Source: an uncultured Nitrospira sp. (GTDB taxonomy: Bacteria > Nitrospirota > Nitrospiria > Nitrospirales > Nitrospiraceae). From it: a stretch of DNA of 64,000 nucleotides. Position numbers and translations under genes: made by a program. Under the pieces are notes generated by a model that was not told the DNA's origin, made no database searches, and saw only the letters and a program-made list of their open reading frames with translations. The stretch's first letter is position 1; each line of letters opens with the position of its first letter. The DNA is taken from NCBI GenBank assembly GCA_902500775.1, contig CABVRZ010000010.1, positions 46,054-110,053 of the forward strand, written 5' to 3'. Shown piece by piece: positions 9,293-18,132 of this stretch.

Positions 9293-9480
9293 GGACTTAG
9301 TCTGCGAGCCGCTTCAGCATCGACCCATACTGCTTCCGCAGTTCTTTGATCGTGGCCTTCATGCGCTCGAGTCCCACACCAACGTTTGCCGGTGTAATGA
9401 CGAGCGCGTTACCATTGACCGTCACTTGCCATGGCGTCTCTTCTGTGATGCCCAGCGCCTGCATCACTGGCCTTTCATTA

Positions 9481-10398
9481 GACCTCTTGCATAACCTCAC
9501 GGCATCAAGTCCTTGTTATAGGCGACCGCGATCAGCGTGAATCGGAGGCCGAAGCGTTTGCGGCGGTTTCGGTATCGGTCGGAGACGATCTTAAAGCGTT
9601 TCACGGCACCGATGACATGTTCGGCGGGGACGCGGTCTTTCGAGATCGTGCGGTTGTGCCGTTTGTCTGCCTTGTTCAGCGGATTCTTTTTGCTACGTTT
9701 TTTCGGCATCGTGGTGTGGCCATGTATCTTCTGCAGGCCCAGGTAGCCGGTGTCGGTCATGGCTGTGGTGTTGGGATGGAGTCGGACGCCAGACTCCTTG
9801 AGCACTCGGAAATCATGCCGGCGGCATGCGCAAGGCAGATGATCGTGCCCGTCGCCTTGTCGACGACGAGCTGGGTCTTCAGCGTGTGGCGCTTTTTCTT
9901 GCCCGAATAGTAGCGCCGCTGTTTTTTTGAGGGCGTTCCACGGGCGTTTCCGTCGCGTCGATGAGGACCACCTCGTAGGCTCGGTCACTCCTGACGAGAG
10001 CTTTCTTGCCCGGCAGCGTGAATACCCCGCTCGTGATGAGCGTGTCCTCGCACCAGCGGATGTTGCGATAGGCCGTACTCTCGCTGACTCCATAGCTGTG
10101 CCCAATGTGGAGATAGGTGCGGTATTCTCGCCAGTACTCCAGCGTCATCCGCAGCCGCGTCTCCACTGTCAGCCGACTTGGCTTGCCGCCTTGCTTCTTG
10201 AGCGCCGCCTCGGCGACCTCCAGCACCGTGACCATCTCGGCAAACGTCCGTTTCCTCACCCCGGTCACCCGCCGGAACGTCTCCCCCGTTATTCCGGCAC
10301 AGCCCTGAATTCCCATGCCACTCCTCCCTGTCAGAGCGAGCATGGGACCACATTCAAGGCAGAAAGGGAATCCTCACCAGGAGGTTATGCAAGAAGTC
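9481..10398 (-). mobile_element. IS5-family element (IS427-like) inserted in the antitoxin gene
   Basis: The 918 bp element has terminal repeats GACCTCTTGCATAACCTC at 9481–9498 and GAGGTTATGCAAGAAGTC at 10381–10398, which match at 17 of 18 positions. It is flanked on both sides by TA (9479–9480 and 10399–10400), the short target duplication expected for this group. It carries one transposase gene on the minus strand, broken into three frames. The clean target site and near-perfect ends point to a recent insertion. Confidence 0.88.
9497..10316 (-). pseudogene. IS5-family transposase with frame changes
   Basis: The ATG at 10316 follows AGGAGTGGC. The first frame runs through the helix-turn-helix half and the first catalytic Asp (VVLIDATETPVERPQK). 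At a run of seven A residues near 9920 the reading shifts to a frame encoding QRRYYSGKKKRHTLKTQLVV. Near 9810 it shifts again to FRVLKESGVRLHPN, MTDTGYLGLQK and the ending AVYNKD-like segment AVAYNKDLMP with the last catalytic residues. The first shift could be a programmed slippage site, as IS427-group elements use; the second looks like real damage, so the gene is probably inactive. Confidence 0.8.
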
Positions 10399-10637
10399 TA
10401 TTGATCAGCGTCACACTCTTCCCATGTTTTTGTAATTTCTTAATCATTCCTCATCTTGCGTTCTTACAATGCTGCAACGCATACCAAGCAATATTTAATC
10501 GAAAGGAAGGGTAAAGAGGAGGGTGGTGCCGGTCCGAAGATTCGTGCTGTTTAGATTTAGCAGTAACACTATGGTGGAGAATAAGGAGATTCAGGCCACC
10601 TATTCACAGATAAATTGTAATTGAACAGAATCGCTTG

Positions 10638-11198
10638 CTACTGATCCGCTCCACTCCCTCCCCGCACACACCAGACTTTGAAGGCAGACACCTTACTGGT
10701 CATGTGGACATGGCCATTGCTCAAATGGAGGTGCCAGGCCTTTGAAGGGTCACCGTCCGCAGAGGCCGACCAATAGAACCCAGATGGGTTACTAAGAAAA
10801 GGATGGCCGGATGGAAGCATGGAACCGGAATCCTGGTTAGATGGGTCAAGCAGACTAGTCAGTTCCACAATCGCCGGTAACCTCCAGCCTCGTTGACCAC
10901 CGATTGTTTTATTCAGGCAGGAAGACTTGGCAGCCTTCCAGTCAGCAAGCCCCGTCTCAGAAGCCCGTTCCCAGACAAGACCTGTATTCTGATCCAACAC
11001 GGCTTCGCTGTTAAAATTCTCCAGCACAACGAACCGCTCCTCGGTGGGCAATGTTTGATCCCACGAAGGTACTGTATGGAAAGGTCTCTCAAACGGAGAG
11101 TGCGCCTGTCCCAAGTCAACCATACCTGCAACAACTATAAGGGCAGTCCCGGCCATTATTCCCGTGCCATTGCTCCGATACCTGCCTAATTGCATCAC
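10638..11198 (-). CDS. Secreted DUF1566 (Lcl C-terminal) domain protein
   Basis: 186 residues with a hydrophobic N-terminal segment (GTALIVVAGMVDLGQAHS) that can act as a signal peptide. Residues about 60–180 match the DUF1566 fold: QNTGLVWERA, GWRLPAIVELTSLLD, GFYWSASADGD, AWHLHLSNGHV and the closing KVWCVRGG. These domains occur in surface and adhesion proteins of many bacteria; the ligand is unknown. AGGAGG lies 6–10 bases before a GTG/ATG pair (11198 and 11195), so either may be the start. The next gene downstream, after a 190-base spacer, is the antitoxin fragment, so this is a single-gene unit. Confidence 0.75.
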   Translation of the reverse strand: MMQLGRYRSNGTGIMAGTALIVVAGMVDLGQAHSPFERPFHTVPSWDQTLPTEERFVVLENFNSEAVLDQNTGLVWERASETGLADWKAAKSSCLNKTIGGQRGWRLPAIVELTSLLDPSNQDSGSMLPSGHPFLSNPSGFYWSASADGDPSKAWHLHLSNGHVHMTSKVSAFKVWCVRGGSGADQ

Positions 11199-11331
11199 AC
11201 GCTTCCTCCTAGATTAAACGGCTGCGAGGGCAGCGCAGCCCCCATCATCCGCATGACCCAAGGCGCCCCCTTCACGCTGGGGGTAGATCTGAGAACAACC
11301 CAACCGACGTCCACGAGGTAGACCTTATCCG

Positions 11332-11919
11332 CTAGGCCCCTTGCTTTGCTTTCCCCCGTACAACGAGGGCAACTACCTGTAGCAGTTTTTCAACCCGAGC
11401 CTTGTATTGGTTCATGAACTGAGCCGTCCACATCGTGTTGTACTCAATGGCCGCGCTCTTCTTCATCCCTGCATCCTTTTCACCGACGGGAGAGGAATAG
11501 TGCGCGATCAGACGATCCAGCTCATCTTCACCGAACGTTCTCGAATACGCCTGTTTGAGATGATCATGGAGCGTTTCCATCTTTCCCATCGACTGCCTGA
11601 TGTCTTTCAGAAAAGCATCCAGAAGCCGCTCGATTTCCTTCTTCGTGTCACCATTCACATTAGGGTAGCTGGCCGCAATAGACTTTCTGATTTGTTGTTC
11701 GTACTCGGTGACATATTTTTGCGTGAGCGTTTCGTATTCCGACTCGAGTTCTGATACTCGGATGAGTGTCAGTAACTTCTCAATCTTGATGGACTTGGAG
11801 GTCTCAATCGTGGATGCATCAACAGCTGTTCCCCCAGCCACCAACGTCATGCTACAGAAGCACCCCAGTAGAGTACCCAGTGCAAGGCTACCGTCGTGTC
11901 TTTTGTCTTTGTCTCGCAT
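11332..11919 (-). CDS. Exported DUF2059 family protein
   Basis: About 195 residues. A signal sequence is visible (LALGTLLGCFCSMTLVAGGTAVDAS). The DUF2059 signature is near the C-terminus: YSRTFGEDELDRLIAHYSSPVGEKD followed by a helical end. The family is found in periplasmic proteins of unknown function. The ATG at 11919 is chosen because AGAGGTGAGG precedes it; a GTG lies 9 bases further upstream. It shares orientation with the DUF1566 gene, with 130 bases between, and follows the HExxH gene by 70 bases. Confidence 0.75.
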   Translation of the reverse strand: MRDKDKRHDGSLALGTLLGCFCSMTLVAGGTAVDASTIETSKSIKIEKLLTLIRVSELESEYETLTQKYVTEYEQQIRKSIAASYPNVNGDTKKEIERLLDAFLKDIRQSMGKMETLHDHLKQAYSRTFGEDELDRLIAHYSSPVGEKDAGMKKSAAIEYNTMWTAQFMNQYKARVEKLLQVVALVVRGKAKQGA

Positions 11920-11989
11920 CGTCCTCACCTCTTGCGACCGAGTCTACTCCGATTGGAGTGATCGTCAAGAAATAGAGTACCTTCTACGA

Positions 11990-13582
11990 TCAAGATTGGT
12001 TCGTGCGGATCAGGCCGTAGTTGTGACGAGCTCGATGAAGCGCTCTGACATGTCGGCGCAAGGCAGGACCAAATGAAGACTGTTCCACGACCTGACGAAA
12101 GCGTCTACTGATTCGCTCGACATGAGTGATCGCCTCGGCCAACTCCTGCACGAGTGTTCGGCCGGCACTGGTGAGCCACCCCAACCGCTCATCGGCATAC
12201 TGCAGATCAAGCAGAGAATATCGAACTGATTCCACTTCCTCTAAACAGCGGAAACGCGCCCGTTGCAAGTCTCGAGGGGAAAGACCCGCCTGTTTCCATT
12301 TCGCCGATCCACCGCGCCCCGCACCCCATGCAGACAGCCGCTGGAACAACAGGGCGCCCATCGTAAACGTGAAGGTCGCGTGCAGAATACCGCGCAGCGG
12401 ACGTAGACTGCGCCGCCAGGGCGAGTAAAAGATCTGCTGATTATGATCGCCCCGATACATGACCTGTTTTCGCAACAGAAGGTTCAGATGGTGATGACTG
12501 TTCTCATGAATCAGATCATCGATCAGGTCGAGATTGTCGCGGTCGAAACAGTTGATAAAGGATAGTCCTGGCCGATGTCGATAGCTGAAGCTGACGACAC
12601 CTTTGGCCTTCAACGGAATGATGCGTGAGCTCAACAGCGCTAGCACATCATGACCTTCAGGCCAGGCAAGTCGAATCGTCTCCCATGCACATGTGATGCG
12701 TTCGACCTGCCGCTGATCGGTGGGCAAGACCTTTCTCGGCTGGCGGTGTTTTCCATAAGCCAGAGTTGGACCAACGGTGACGGGATCACGCTCGCCTTGG
12801 ACTGCGACCACGGGGTCCCGATAGGCCCACTGCCATTGTGCAGTCTTTCCCCAACCAGACCAGATCGGTGACACGTTCCTGCCGACATTCATGCTGATCC
12901 CACTAGACTCGACATGAAAGGCCACAGCCCCTGACGACTGAGACAAGACCTGCCGCATCTCATGCGGCGCCTGACACCAGGCGCCCACAAGACCGGTGGA
13001 GATCGTCTCCGGAAGTTCGGCCTTTTCAAAATGATCCTTCACGCTTCCCGGCACCTCCCACCGCCCCTTCTTCTGCCGCCGCATCCATGTGACTGCCAAC
13101 CCAGGATCAAGCCAGAGCGATTCCTGCGTCAGTTCCCCCGCCAATCGTCGACAGAGCGCAAACAACCGCGTCTCCAGACCACGAGCCTGCGGACGTCCGC
13201 GTGGGAATAAATCATCAAAGTAGCCGTGTTCGAAAAATTTCTCCTGACACTCGTCGAACAGCTGAGCCACAAACTCAGACCGATCGTGCTCCATTTTCAG
13301 TTGCTGGCACAAATCAAGGAGATACACGAGATCGTTCAACGCCTCGATCCAGCCGACAACTTTCCAGTTTGAATAGGACTCCAGTGGGAATGCTGAGCGA
13401 AGGCTGTTTAAGAAACCCGTGGGTAGCCTTAATTCTCTGGCCAGATCAACGTGGTCCGCACGGAGCTCTCGACAGAGATCAGCATAGAGTCGCCGCATCG
13501 AGAGACGAAATGCATGCTGTAAGGTCGCGAGAGGGCGTGGATCCAGCAGATGCATCGTGAGAGTGTTTTGCACAATGGTCAC
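11990..13582 (-). CDS. HExxH-motif protein, similar to putative peptide-modification (aKG-HExxH) enzymes
   Basis: 530 residues, no signal peptide. A metal-binding HENSHHH motif starts at about residue 359 in LIDDLIHENSHHHLNLLL. It is followed about 25 residues later by YSPWRRSLRPLRGILHATFTF. That arrangement (HExxH, then a Y-PWR-RP-G segment) is the signature of the HExxH family annotated as putative peptide-modification proteins, some of which are 2-oxoglutarate-dependent peptide beta-hydroxylases. The rest is helical and unassigned. No precursor peptide, radical-SAM or transporter gene is next to it, so its substrate is unknown. The start is uncertain: GTG at 13582 or ATG at 13555, neither with a good ribosome binding site. 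Confidence 0.65.
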   Translation of the reverse strand: MTIVQNTLTMHLLDPRPLATLQHAFRLSMRRLYADLCRELRADHVDLARELRLPTGFLNSLRSAFPLESYSNWKVVGWIEALNDLVYLLDLCQQLKMEHDRSEFVAQLFDECQEKFFEHGYFDDLFPRGRPQARGLETRLFALCRRLAGELTQESLWLDPGLAVTWMRRQKKGRWEVPGSVKDHFEKAELPETISTGLVGAWCQAPHEMRQVLSQSSGAVAFHVESSGISMNVGRNVSPIWSGWGKTAQWQWAYRDPVVAVQGERDPVTVGPTLAYGKHRQPRKVLPTDQRQVERITCAWETIRLAWPEGHDVLALLSSRIIPLKAKGVVSFSYRHRPGLSFINCFDRDNLDLIDDLIHENSHHHLNLLLRKQVMYRGDHNQQIFYSPWRRSLRPLRGILHATFTFTMGALLFQRLSAWGAGRGGSAKWKQAGLSPRDLQRARFRCLEEVESVRYSLLDLQYADERLGWLTSAGRTLVQELAEAITHVERISRRFRQVVEQSSFGPALRRHVRALHRARHNYGLIRTNQS

Positions 13583-13776
13583 AGGACTCTAACTCAGTGG
13601 AAAAGTTGGCGCAAGCGCGAAACCGACGTGATCCGCCATACCCCTCTTCGAGTATACGTCTGCAAATCATCGTGAGTGCCTGGATATTCCTCCCCATCGC
13701 GCTTTAACATGGAGCCTACGACACAGAACGATATGGGCAGACGCCATGTTCAGGCAGCCGGCAGGGAACGTTATTC

Positions 13777-15207
13777 ATGATATTGAATCGAACAGAACTG
13801 GAACTAGTTCTTGCCGAGGTTGCTCCGGTCTTACCTGGCGGCTGGATTCAAAAGATTCATCAACCGCAACCTCGCACCATCGTCCTGGATATTCGTGTGC
13901 CAGGTGAGACTCATCGGCTGCTGATCTCCTGCGAACCGAACAGCGCGCGACTCCACCTTACGACCGGCTCCCATCCGAATCCTCCAACACCTCCCCCATT
14001 CTGTCAGTTTCTCCGGGCCCACTTTCAGGGAGCCAGGCTTGACAAGATTTGTCAGATCGAAAATGACCGGATTGTGGAGCTGCAGATCACCAGCAAGGAC
14101 GGACCTCGCAAGATCATATGTGAATTGACTGGGCCTAAGGCCAATATCCTGATCCTCGATGCTGAACGCCGACTCCTGCGAGATTGCACACGGCAATGTA
14201 CGGAAATCGGGAAAACCTATGCGCCGCCACCCCAAGGCAACAGTCTCCCAAAACCAGCCCTGAGCCGTTTCCCGGGTTCCGCTGGAGGCAAATACCCTGT
14301 TTCAGAGGGGATCGATGCCTATTATCGCGAGCAAGAGTCCGTACAGACCGTTGACCGTGTCAAAGACGAGCGGCGCCGTGCGCTCAAGAAAACGCTTAAG
14401 AAAGAACAGCGGTTAATCGAGGCCTGGCGCGGCGACCTCGCAAAAGCAGCTGGCTACCACGACTATGCCCGGTATGGAGAGTTGATCAAGGCCAACCTCG
14501 GAACCATCACGAAAGGCACAGACCAGATTGAGGTGACCGATTACTTCGATGACCAGCTCCCCACAATCACGATTCCGCTCGACCCCATGAAATCGGCACA
14601 GGGCAATATGGACGACTACTTTCGAAAGCACCGGAAATATCTTGCTGCCGAGCAGGAACTCAGGCCGCGTATCGAACGAGCTGAGATCGATCTCGAGCGA
14701 CTGCGCCAGGAGCTTCAGGAGATCGAGCAGGGAACCTGGGCCCCAACGATAGCACCTCCTACCAAGCTCAACAGAGCCACCAGTATAAAACCTCGTACTC
14801 TTGATCAGCCACGCGGACCATTCCGTCGATTTATCTCAGCCGATGGACTGCCGATTTTCGTTGGACGTAATGCGCGCGAGAATGATGATCTCACGTTCGG
14901 CTTGGCCAAGAGCGACGACCTGTGGCTACATGCTCGCGGGACGCCAGGATCCCATGTTGTGGTTCGATTGGGGAAGGGAGCAGATCCTCCACCGGAAACA
15001 CTCCGTGACGCGGCCACACTCGCCCTGCTCTATAGTGATCTGAAGAAAAGCGGCAAGGGAGACGTGATCTACACGCGTCGCAAGTGGGTCAAAAAAGCCA
15101 AGGGACAGGCTCCTGGTGCCGTCATCGTCACACAAGAGAAGTCAGTGCATGTCAGTCTCGATAAAAACCGACTGAACGTGATCAAGCAGCGGACTAGTCA
15201 TGAGTGA
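13777..15207 (+). CDS. rqcH: NFACT (RqcH/Rqc2-like) protein
   Basis: 476 residues in the NFACT order. An NFACT-N domain (MILNRTELELVLAEV, then ICELTGPKANILILD) fills about 1–150. A helical coiled-coil arm follows at about 190–330 (RRALKKTLKKEQRLIEAWR). The NFACT-R domain is C-terminal (FISADGLPIFVGRNARENDDLT, DDLWLHARGTPGSHVV). RqcH binds 60S/50S ribosome–nascent-chain complexes and recruits tRNA-Ala to add C-terminal alanine tails that mark stalled products. This protein is shorter than Bacillus RqcH (about 570), mainly in the middle. No RqcP gene is nearby. It is flanked by a divergent HExxH gene and an IS630 remnant. Confidence 0.85.
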   Translation: MILNRTELELVLAEVAPVLPGGWIQKIHQPQPRTIVLDIRVPGETHRLLISCEPNSARLHLTTGSHPNPPTPPPFCQFLRAHFQGARLDKICQIENDRIVELQITSKDGPRKIICELTGPKANILILDAERRLLRDCTRQCTEIGKTYAPPPQGNSLPKPALSRFPGSAGGKYPVSEGIDAYYREQESVQTVDRVKDERRRALKKTLKKEQRLIEAWRGDLAKAAGYHDYARYGELIKANLGTITKGTDQIEVTDYFDDQLPTITIPLDPMKSAQGNMDDYFRKHRKYLAAEQELRPRIERAEIDLERLRQELQEIEQGTWAPTIAPPTKLNRATSIKPRTLDQPRGPFRRFISADGLPIFVGRNARENDDLTFGLAKSDDLWLHARGTPGSHVVVRLGKGADPPPETLRDAATLALLYSDLKKSGKGDVIYTRRKWVKKAKGQAPGAVIVTQEKSVHVSLDKNRLNVIKQRTSHE

Positions 15208-15312
15208 TCTGACTCTTACGTTCGCACACCCTACATAAATCAGCTGCCGAGCCAGCGGCCTCCGACTTTGGTAGATGCATCATTCCAGGTTGAAATAGCG
15301 GTTTCGCTCGCC

Positions 15313-16412
15313 CTATCGTCTAGTCAAGACTATGATGGAGACAAACTGGTGGCTTGTCACCGATGATTGTGGACCGATGTGCCGAGACGGATCACCATAT
15401 TTCCACTTCACGATCGTGTCGACCGTATTGTAGTGACGGATGTAGCGCATCAGCTTCTTCTCAAGGTCTTTGACCGACGTGAAGACACCCCGTGCGATGA
15501 CATCCCGCTCGATCTTGGCGAACCAGAGCTCGACCTGGTTCAACCACAGTGAGTACGTCGGCCTCACATGCAGACGCACCTTCGCGTGGGTCTGCAACAA
15601 CGCGGTGACCCGCGTGGTCTTGTGCGCCGAAAGGTTATCGGCAATCACATGAATCTCTTTCCCCTGGGGTTGATGAGCCACAAGGTCCGTCAGGAAGGCG
15701 GTGAATTGCTCGGAGGTGTTTCGGTCGGCCGTCTTGCCGAGCACCTCGCCCGCCTTGGTATTGAACGCGGCGTAGAGGGACAGCGTACCGCGTGTCGGTA
15801 ATACTCGAAGCCATGCCGTTCGGCCTGCCCTGGCGACAGGGGCAGCACCGAATCCTTGCGGTCCAGCGCCTGGATCTCGGTTTTCTCGTCCACACAAAAC
15901 ACGGCCGCATGTTGCGGTGGATTCAGAGAGAGCTCGATGATGTCCGCGGCTTTTGTTTCGCAGTCTGGGTCGTTAGATGCCATAGAGCACTCCAACCGAT
16001 GAGGCTTGAGCCCATGCTTCACTCAGACGCGCGCCACCTGCATGTGGCTAACCCCGAGCCGGGCTGCCAGCTTGTGGGGGCTCCAATGCGTCGAGCCGTC
16101 AGTCGGCGCCCACCACGTCGTCGCCAGGATGCGAGCTGCTGTCTGAGGGGTGTGTCACAGGCGCATGTGCCCGCAATAGCGACTGTACAGCCCGACCAAT
16201 CGTTCAGCGGTAAATCACTGGCGCCAGTTCGCGACAACGCTGCGGCTACACCCCACCGCGTGACACACAGTAGCCCAGGTCTCCTCCTCCGCCAGAAGCA
16301 GAATCACGCGGGCGCGCCGAGCGGGTTCAGCACGTCCTGTCCGGCTCCTCGTTCGTCGTGTGAGTTCCATTTGTTCAGCTTTTGTCAGAACCATCGTGTT
16401 CTCCATGAACAC
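15313..16412 (-). pseudogene. Decayed IS630-family transposase
   Basis: Pieces of one IS630 (Tc1/mariner-like) transposase lie in several frames, in order. These are an N-terminal HTH (MELTRRTRSRTGRAEPARRA to VGCSRSVVANWRQ, 16215–16412), a damaged linker (16019–16237), VFCVDEKTEIQALDRKD with the first catalytic Asp (15690–16022), then IHVIADNLSAHKT with the second Asp and LNQVELWFAKIERD with the Glu (15313–15780). At least three frameshifts separate them, so no active enzyme can be made. The outer ends are not clear: CTAG occurs on both sides (15320 and 16445), and TA is the IS630 target, but inverted repeats are weak. The element is therefore placed only by its coding remains. Confidence 0.85.
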
Positions 16413-16460
16413 GAATATAGTCTATAACGAGGTGTTTCAGTCCACTAGTGCGAGGGCCAC

Positions 16461-16952
16461 ATGACAACTGGGCAAACACAACTGCCAACAATTCTTGTCG
16501 TCGACGACGACCTTCCTATCGTGAACCTCTGCAAGGGGTTTCTGGAGGAAGCAGGGTTTACTGTTCTGGGAACCGATGGTAGCTCGGAGGCGCTAAAAAT
16601 CTGTGCGCAGCACAAAGGATCACTCGATCTACTCTTGACAGACCTGGTGTTACCACCACCGGGATTTCAACTTGCTTCAGCCTCGAACCAATTCCCACAC
16701 ATCAACGGTCTTGAACTGGCCGTCCGAGCAACGATGATCCGGAGCGGCCTTCGAATCATTCTTATGTCGGGAAATCCTGATAAAGAGCTTGCGAGCCATG
16801 GGATCAAACGGGGAACGTTCCCGTTTCTGGCAAAGCCGTTCGACCGTGACCGCCTGATCGCTCTGGTGAAAAATGTGCTCGCACAACCAGCACCGACCCT
16901 CGGCGTGGAAGCGCCCGACCAGGCGGCCAATGATGCTGAGTGGTTTGGGTAG
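16461..16952 (+). CDS. Single-domain response regulator (CheY-like receiver)
   Basis: 163 residues forming one receiver domain: VVDDDLPIVNLC holds the acidic pair, LLLTDLV the phosphate-accepting Asp (about residue 58), ILMSGN the conserved Ser/Thr position and PFLAKPFDRDRLI the Lys. An insert of about 17 residues (PPPGFQLASASNQFPHI) lies between the phosphorylated Asp and the usual GLELA helix. There is no output domain and no kinase gene nearby, so it probably acts through protein contacts. GAGGG precedes the ATG. It stands alone between the IS630 remnant and a convergent oxygenase gene. Confidence 0.88.
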   Translation: MTTGQTQLPTILVVDDDLPIVNLCKGFLEEAGFTVLGTDGSSEALKICAQHKGSLDLLLTDLVLPPPGFQLASASNQFPHINGLELAVRATMIRSGLRIILMSGNPDKELASHGIKRGTFPFLAKPFDRDRLIALVKNVLAQPAPTLGVEAPDQAANDAEWFG

Positions 16953-16997
16953 TCCACCAGTTCGTGTCCTTCCCCTAGGCCATGTTCGGCATAACCG

Positions 16998-17702
16998 CTA
17001 CGCATGCTCTGTCATAAACCATCCTGCAATCGATAGTCGACGGTGTTGACCAGCTGTGACATCGACCCGACAGACCCGATGGAATCGAGGCACGGTAAAC
17101 ATCACTAACGACCCCGGGCGAGGCTCGATACAATGTGTGGGAACAAGGTCAGGCTGAGCGGTCTGGCCACTTGCACGCGTGGCATAGATCATTAATTCTC
17201 CTCCCCAATCAGGCTTCCACTCCTCATGCAAATAGGTGACAAGAGCAATCCGGCGCTGCAGCGTCGGACGCCCAGCGATAGGCCGCCCCTGATCCGTGTC
17301 ATCATGGGTGAGGAGACAATCGCCTGCAGAATACGAGTAGTAGTTGAATCCCAAATGTCGCCCGCTGATCTTGGGGAAGGACTCGATGTAGTCTTGGATG
17401 AACGGCAACTGAACACGCGACAAGAACCGCTGCCCATCTGAGGCACCCATTTCTGCCTTCGCCCAGTTTCCAGACTGTGGAAAGTCCTCTTGGACAGAGG
17501 GAAGATTCGAGAGACTTTTCCAAACTGCGTGATTCATCCGATCGCGAAAGAACCGCCGCTCTTCCGCGGACCAAAAGTTTTCAATGACCAACACCGGGCT
17601 CTTCGTAAACGAAAATGTGGTGACGTCATCTGCCGTCTGCGAGGATGGCAATCCATTCATGATCCCACACACATCCTGGTCAGTATCAGAAGCATACTGC
17701 AC
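16998..17702 (-). CDS. 2-oxoglutarate/Fe(II)-dependent oxygenase
   Basis: 234 residues, cytoplasmic. The iron triad is visible: His133 and Asp135 in LLTHDDTDQ, and His208 in FTVPRFHRVCRV. Arg at about 221–222 (HRRLSIAGWF) is placed to bind 2-oxoglutarate. The strand RIALVTYLHEEWKPDWGGEL is typical of the prolyl-4-hydroxylase-like branch. The substrate is unknown. The start is a GTG with CGGAG 5–9 bases before it. It lies downstream of the RRM gene, separated from it by a strong terminator at 17728–17768, so it needs its own promoter. Confidence 0.82.
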   Translation of the reverse strand: MQYASDTDQDVCGIMNGLPSSQTADDVTTFSFTKSPVLVIENFWSAEERRFFRDRMNHAVWKSLSNLPSVQEDFPQSGNWAKAEMGASDGQRFLSRVQLPFIQDYIESFPKISGRHLGFNYYSYSAGDCLLTHDDTDQGRPIAGRPTLQRRIALVTYLHEEWKPDWGGELMIYATRASGQTAQPDLVPTHCIEPRPGSLVMFTVPRFHRVCRVDVTAGQHRRLSIAGWFMTEHA

Positions 17703-17727
17703 AGTACTCCGTTCTATTTTCCATCAC

Positions 17728-17768
17728 TAAAAAAAGAAGAGGGGCTGCCACACATGATGGCAGCCCCT
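17728..17768 (-). terminator. Rho-independent terminator of the RRM gene
   Basis: On the minus strand a stem GGGGCTGCC / GGCAGCCCC with a 9–10 base loop is followed within a few bases by a run of seven T. It lies 26 bases after the stop of the RRM protein gene and just before the oxygenase gene in the same direction. This is the clearest intrinsic terminator in the window. Confidence 0.92.
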
Positions 17769-17793
17769 CCGTCCAATCTCTGGAACCGATTAC

Positions 17794-18132
17794 TTACCAG
17801 CGATCGCGCTTTCCACCGCCTCCACTGCGACCACCGCCTCCACCGAATCCACCACGCCCGCCACCACCACCACCGGTCCGTGGTTCCTGTGGACGTGCTT
17901 CATTGACTGTAAGAGTCCGGCCACCCATTTCTGACCCGTTGAGTGCCGTGATGGCAGCTTGAGCTTCGGCATCGGACGACATTTCCACGAAGCCGAATCC
18001 CCGGGATTGCCCGGTGAACTTATCCGTAATGATGCGGGCAGAAGCCACTGCACCATGCGCTGCGAATAAGTCACTCAATTGCTGCTCGGTCGCCGAGTAG
18101 GGCAACCCACCGACATAGATCTTCGAACCCAT
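17794..18132 (-). CDS. Glycine-rich RRM RNA-binding protein
   Basis: 112 residues. One RNA recognition motif fills residues 3–80: RNP2 as KIYVGGLPYS and RNP1 as SRGFGFVEM, with ALNGSEMGGRTLTVNEA closing the fold. The tail is a run of Gly broken by Arg, Ser and Phe, ending KRDRW. Such proteins bind single-stranded RNA and are often cold-induced in bacteria. The ATG at 18132 is fixed by AAAGGAGGA upstream. The long 200-base leader could be regulatory, but I see no defined element. Transcription ends at the terminator 17728–17768. Confidence 0.92.
   Translation of the reverse strand: MGSKIYVGGLPYSATEQQLSDLFAAHGAVASARIITDKFTGQSRGFGFVEMSSDAEAQAAITALNGSEMGGRTLTVNEARPQEPRTGGGGGGRGGFGGGGGRSGGGGKRDRW

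Larger units (their letters stand above)
9297..10447 (-). pseudogene. AbrB/MazE-type antitoxin gene split by an IS5-family element
   Basis: The 3' part (9297–9480) encodes ERPVMQALGITEETPWQV and onwards to MLKRLAD. The 5' part lies beyond the element at 10399–10447 and encodes MIKKLQKHGKSVTLIN. Joining the two with a single TA gives one open frame of 76 residues with no other change: MIKKLQKHGK, SVTLINNERP, VMQALGITEE and so on. The N-terminal pattern K-HGKS-TLI is the swapped-hairpin DNA-binding motif of AbrB/MazE antitoxins. The gene precedes doc by 4 bases. As it stands only a headless C-terminal fragment could be made. Confidence 0.85.

Noticed and set aside
11219..11300. GC-rich hairpins between the DUF1566 and DUF2059 genes as terminators
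   Set aside because: Stems are short and no T tract follows on the minus strand.
15288..16447. Exact ends of the IS630 element
   Set aside because: CTAG on both sides is suggestive, but candidate inverted repeats match poorly, so only the coding remains are annotated.
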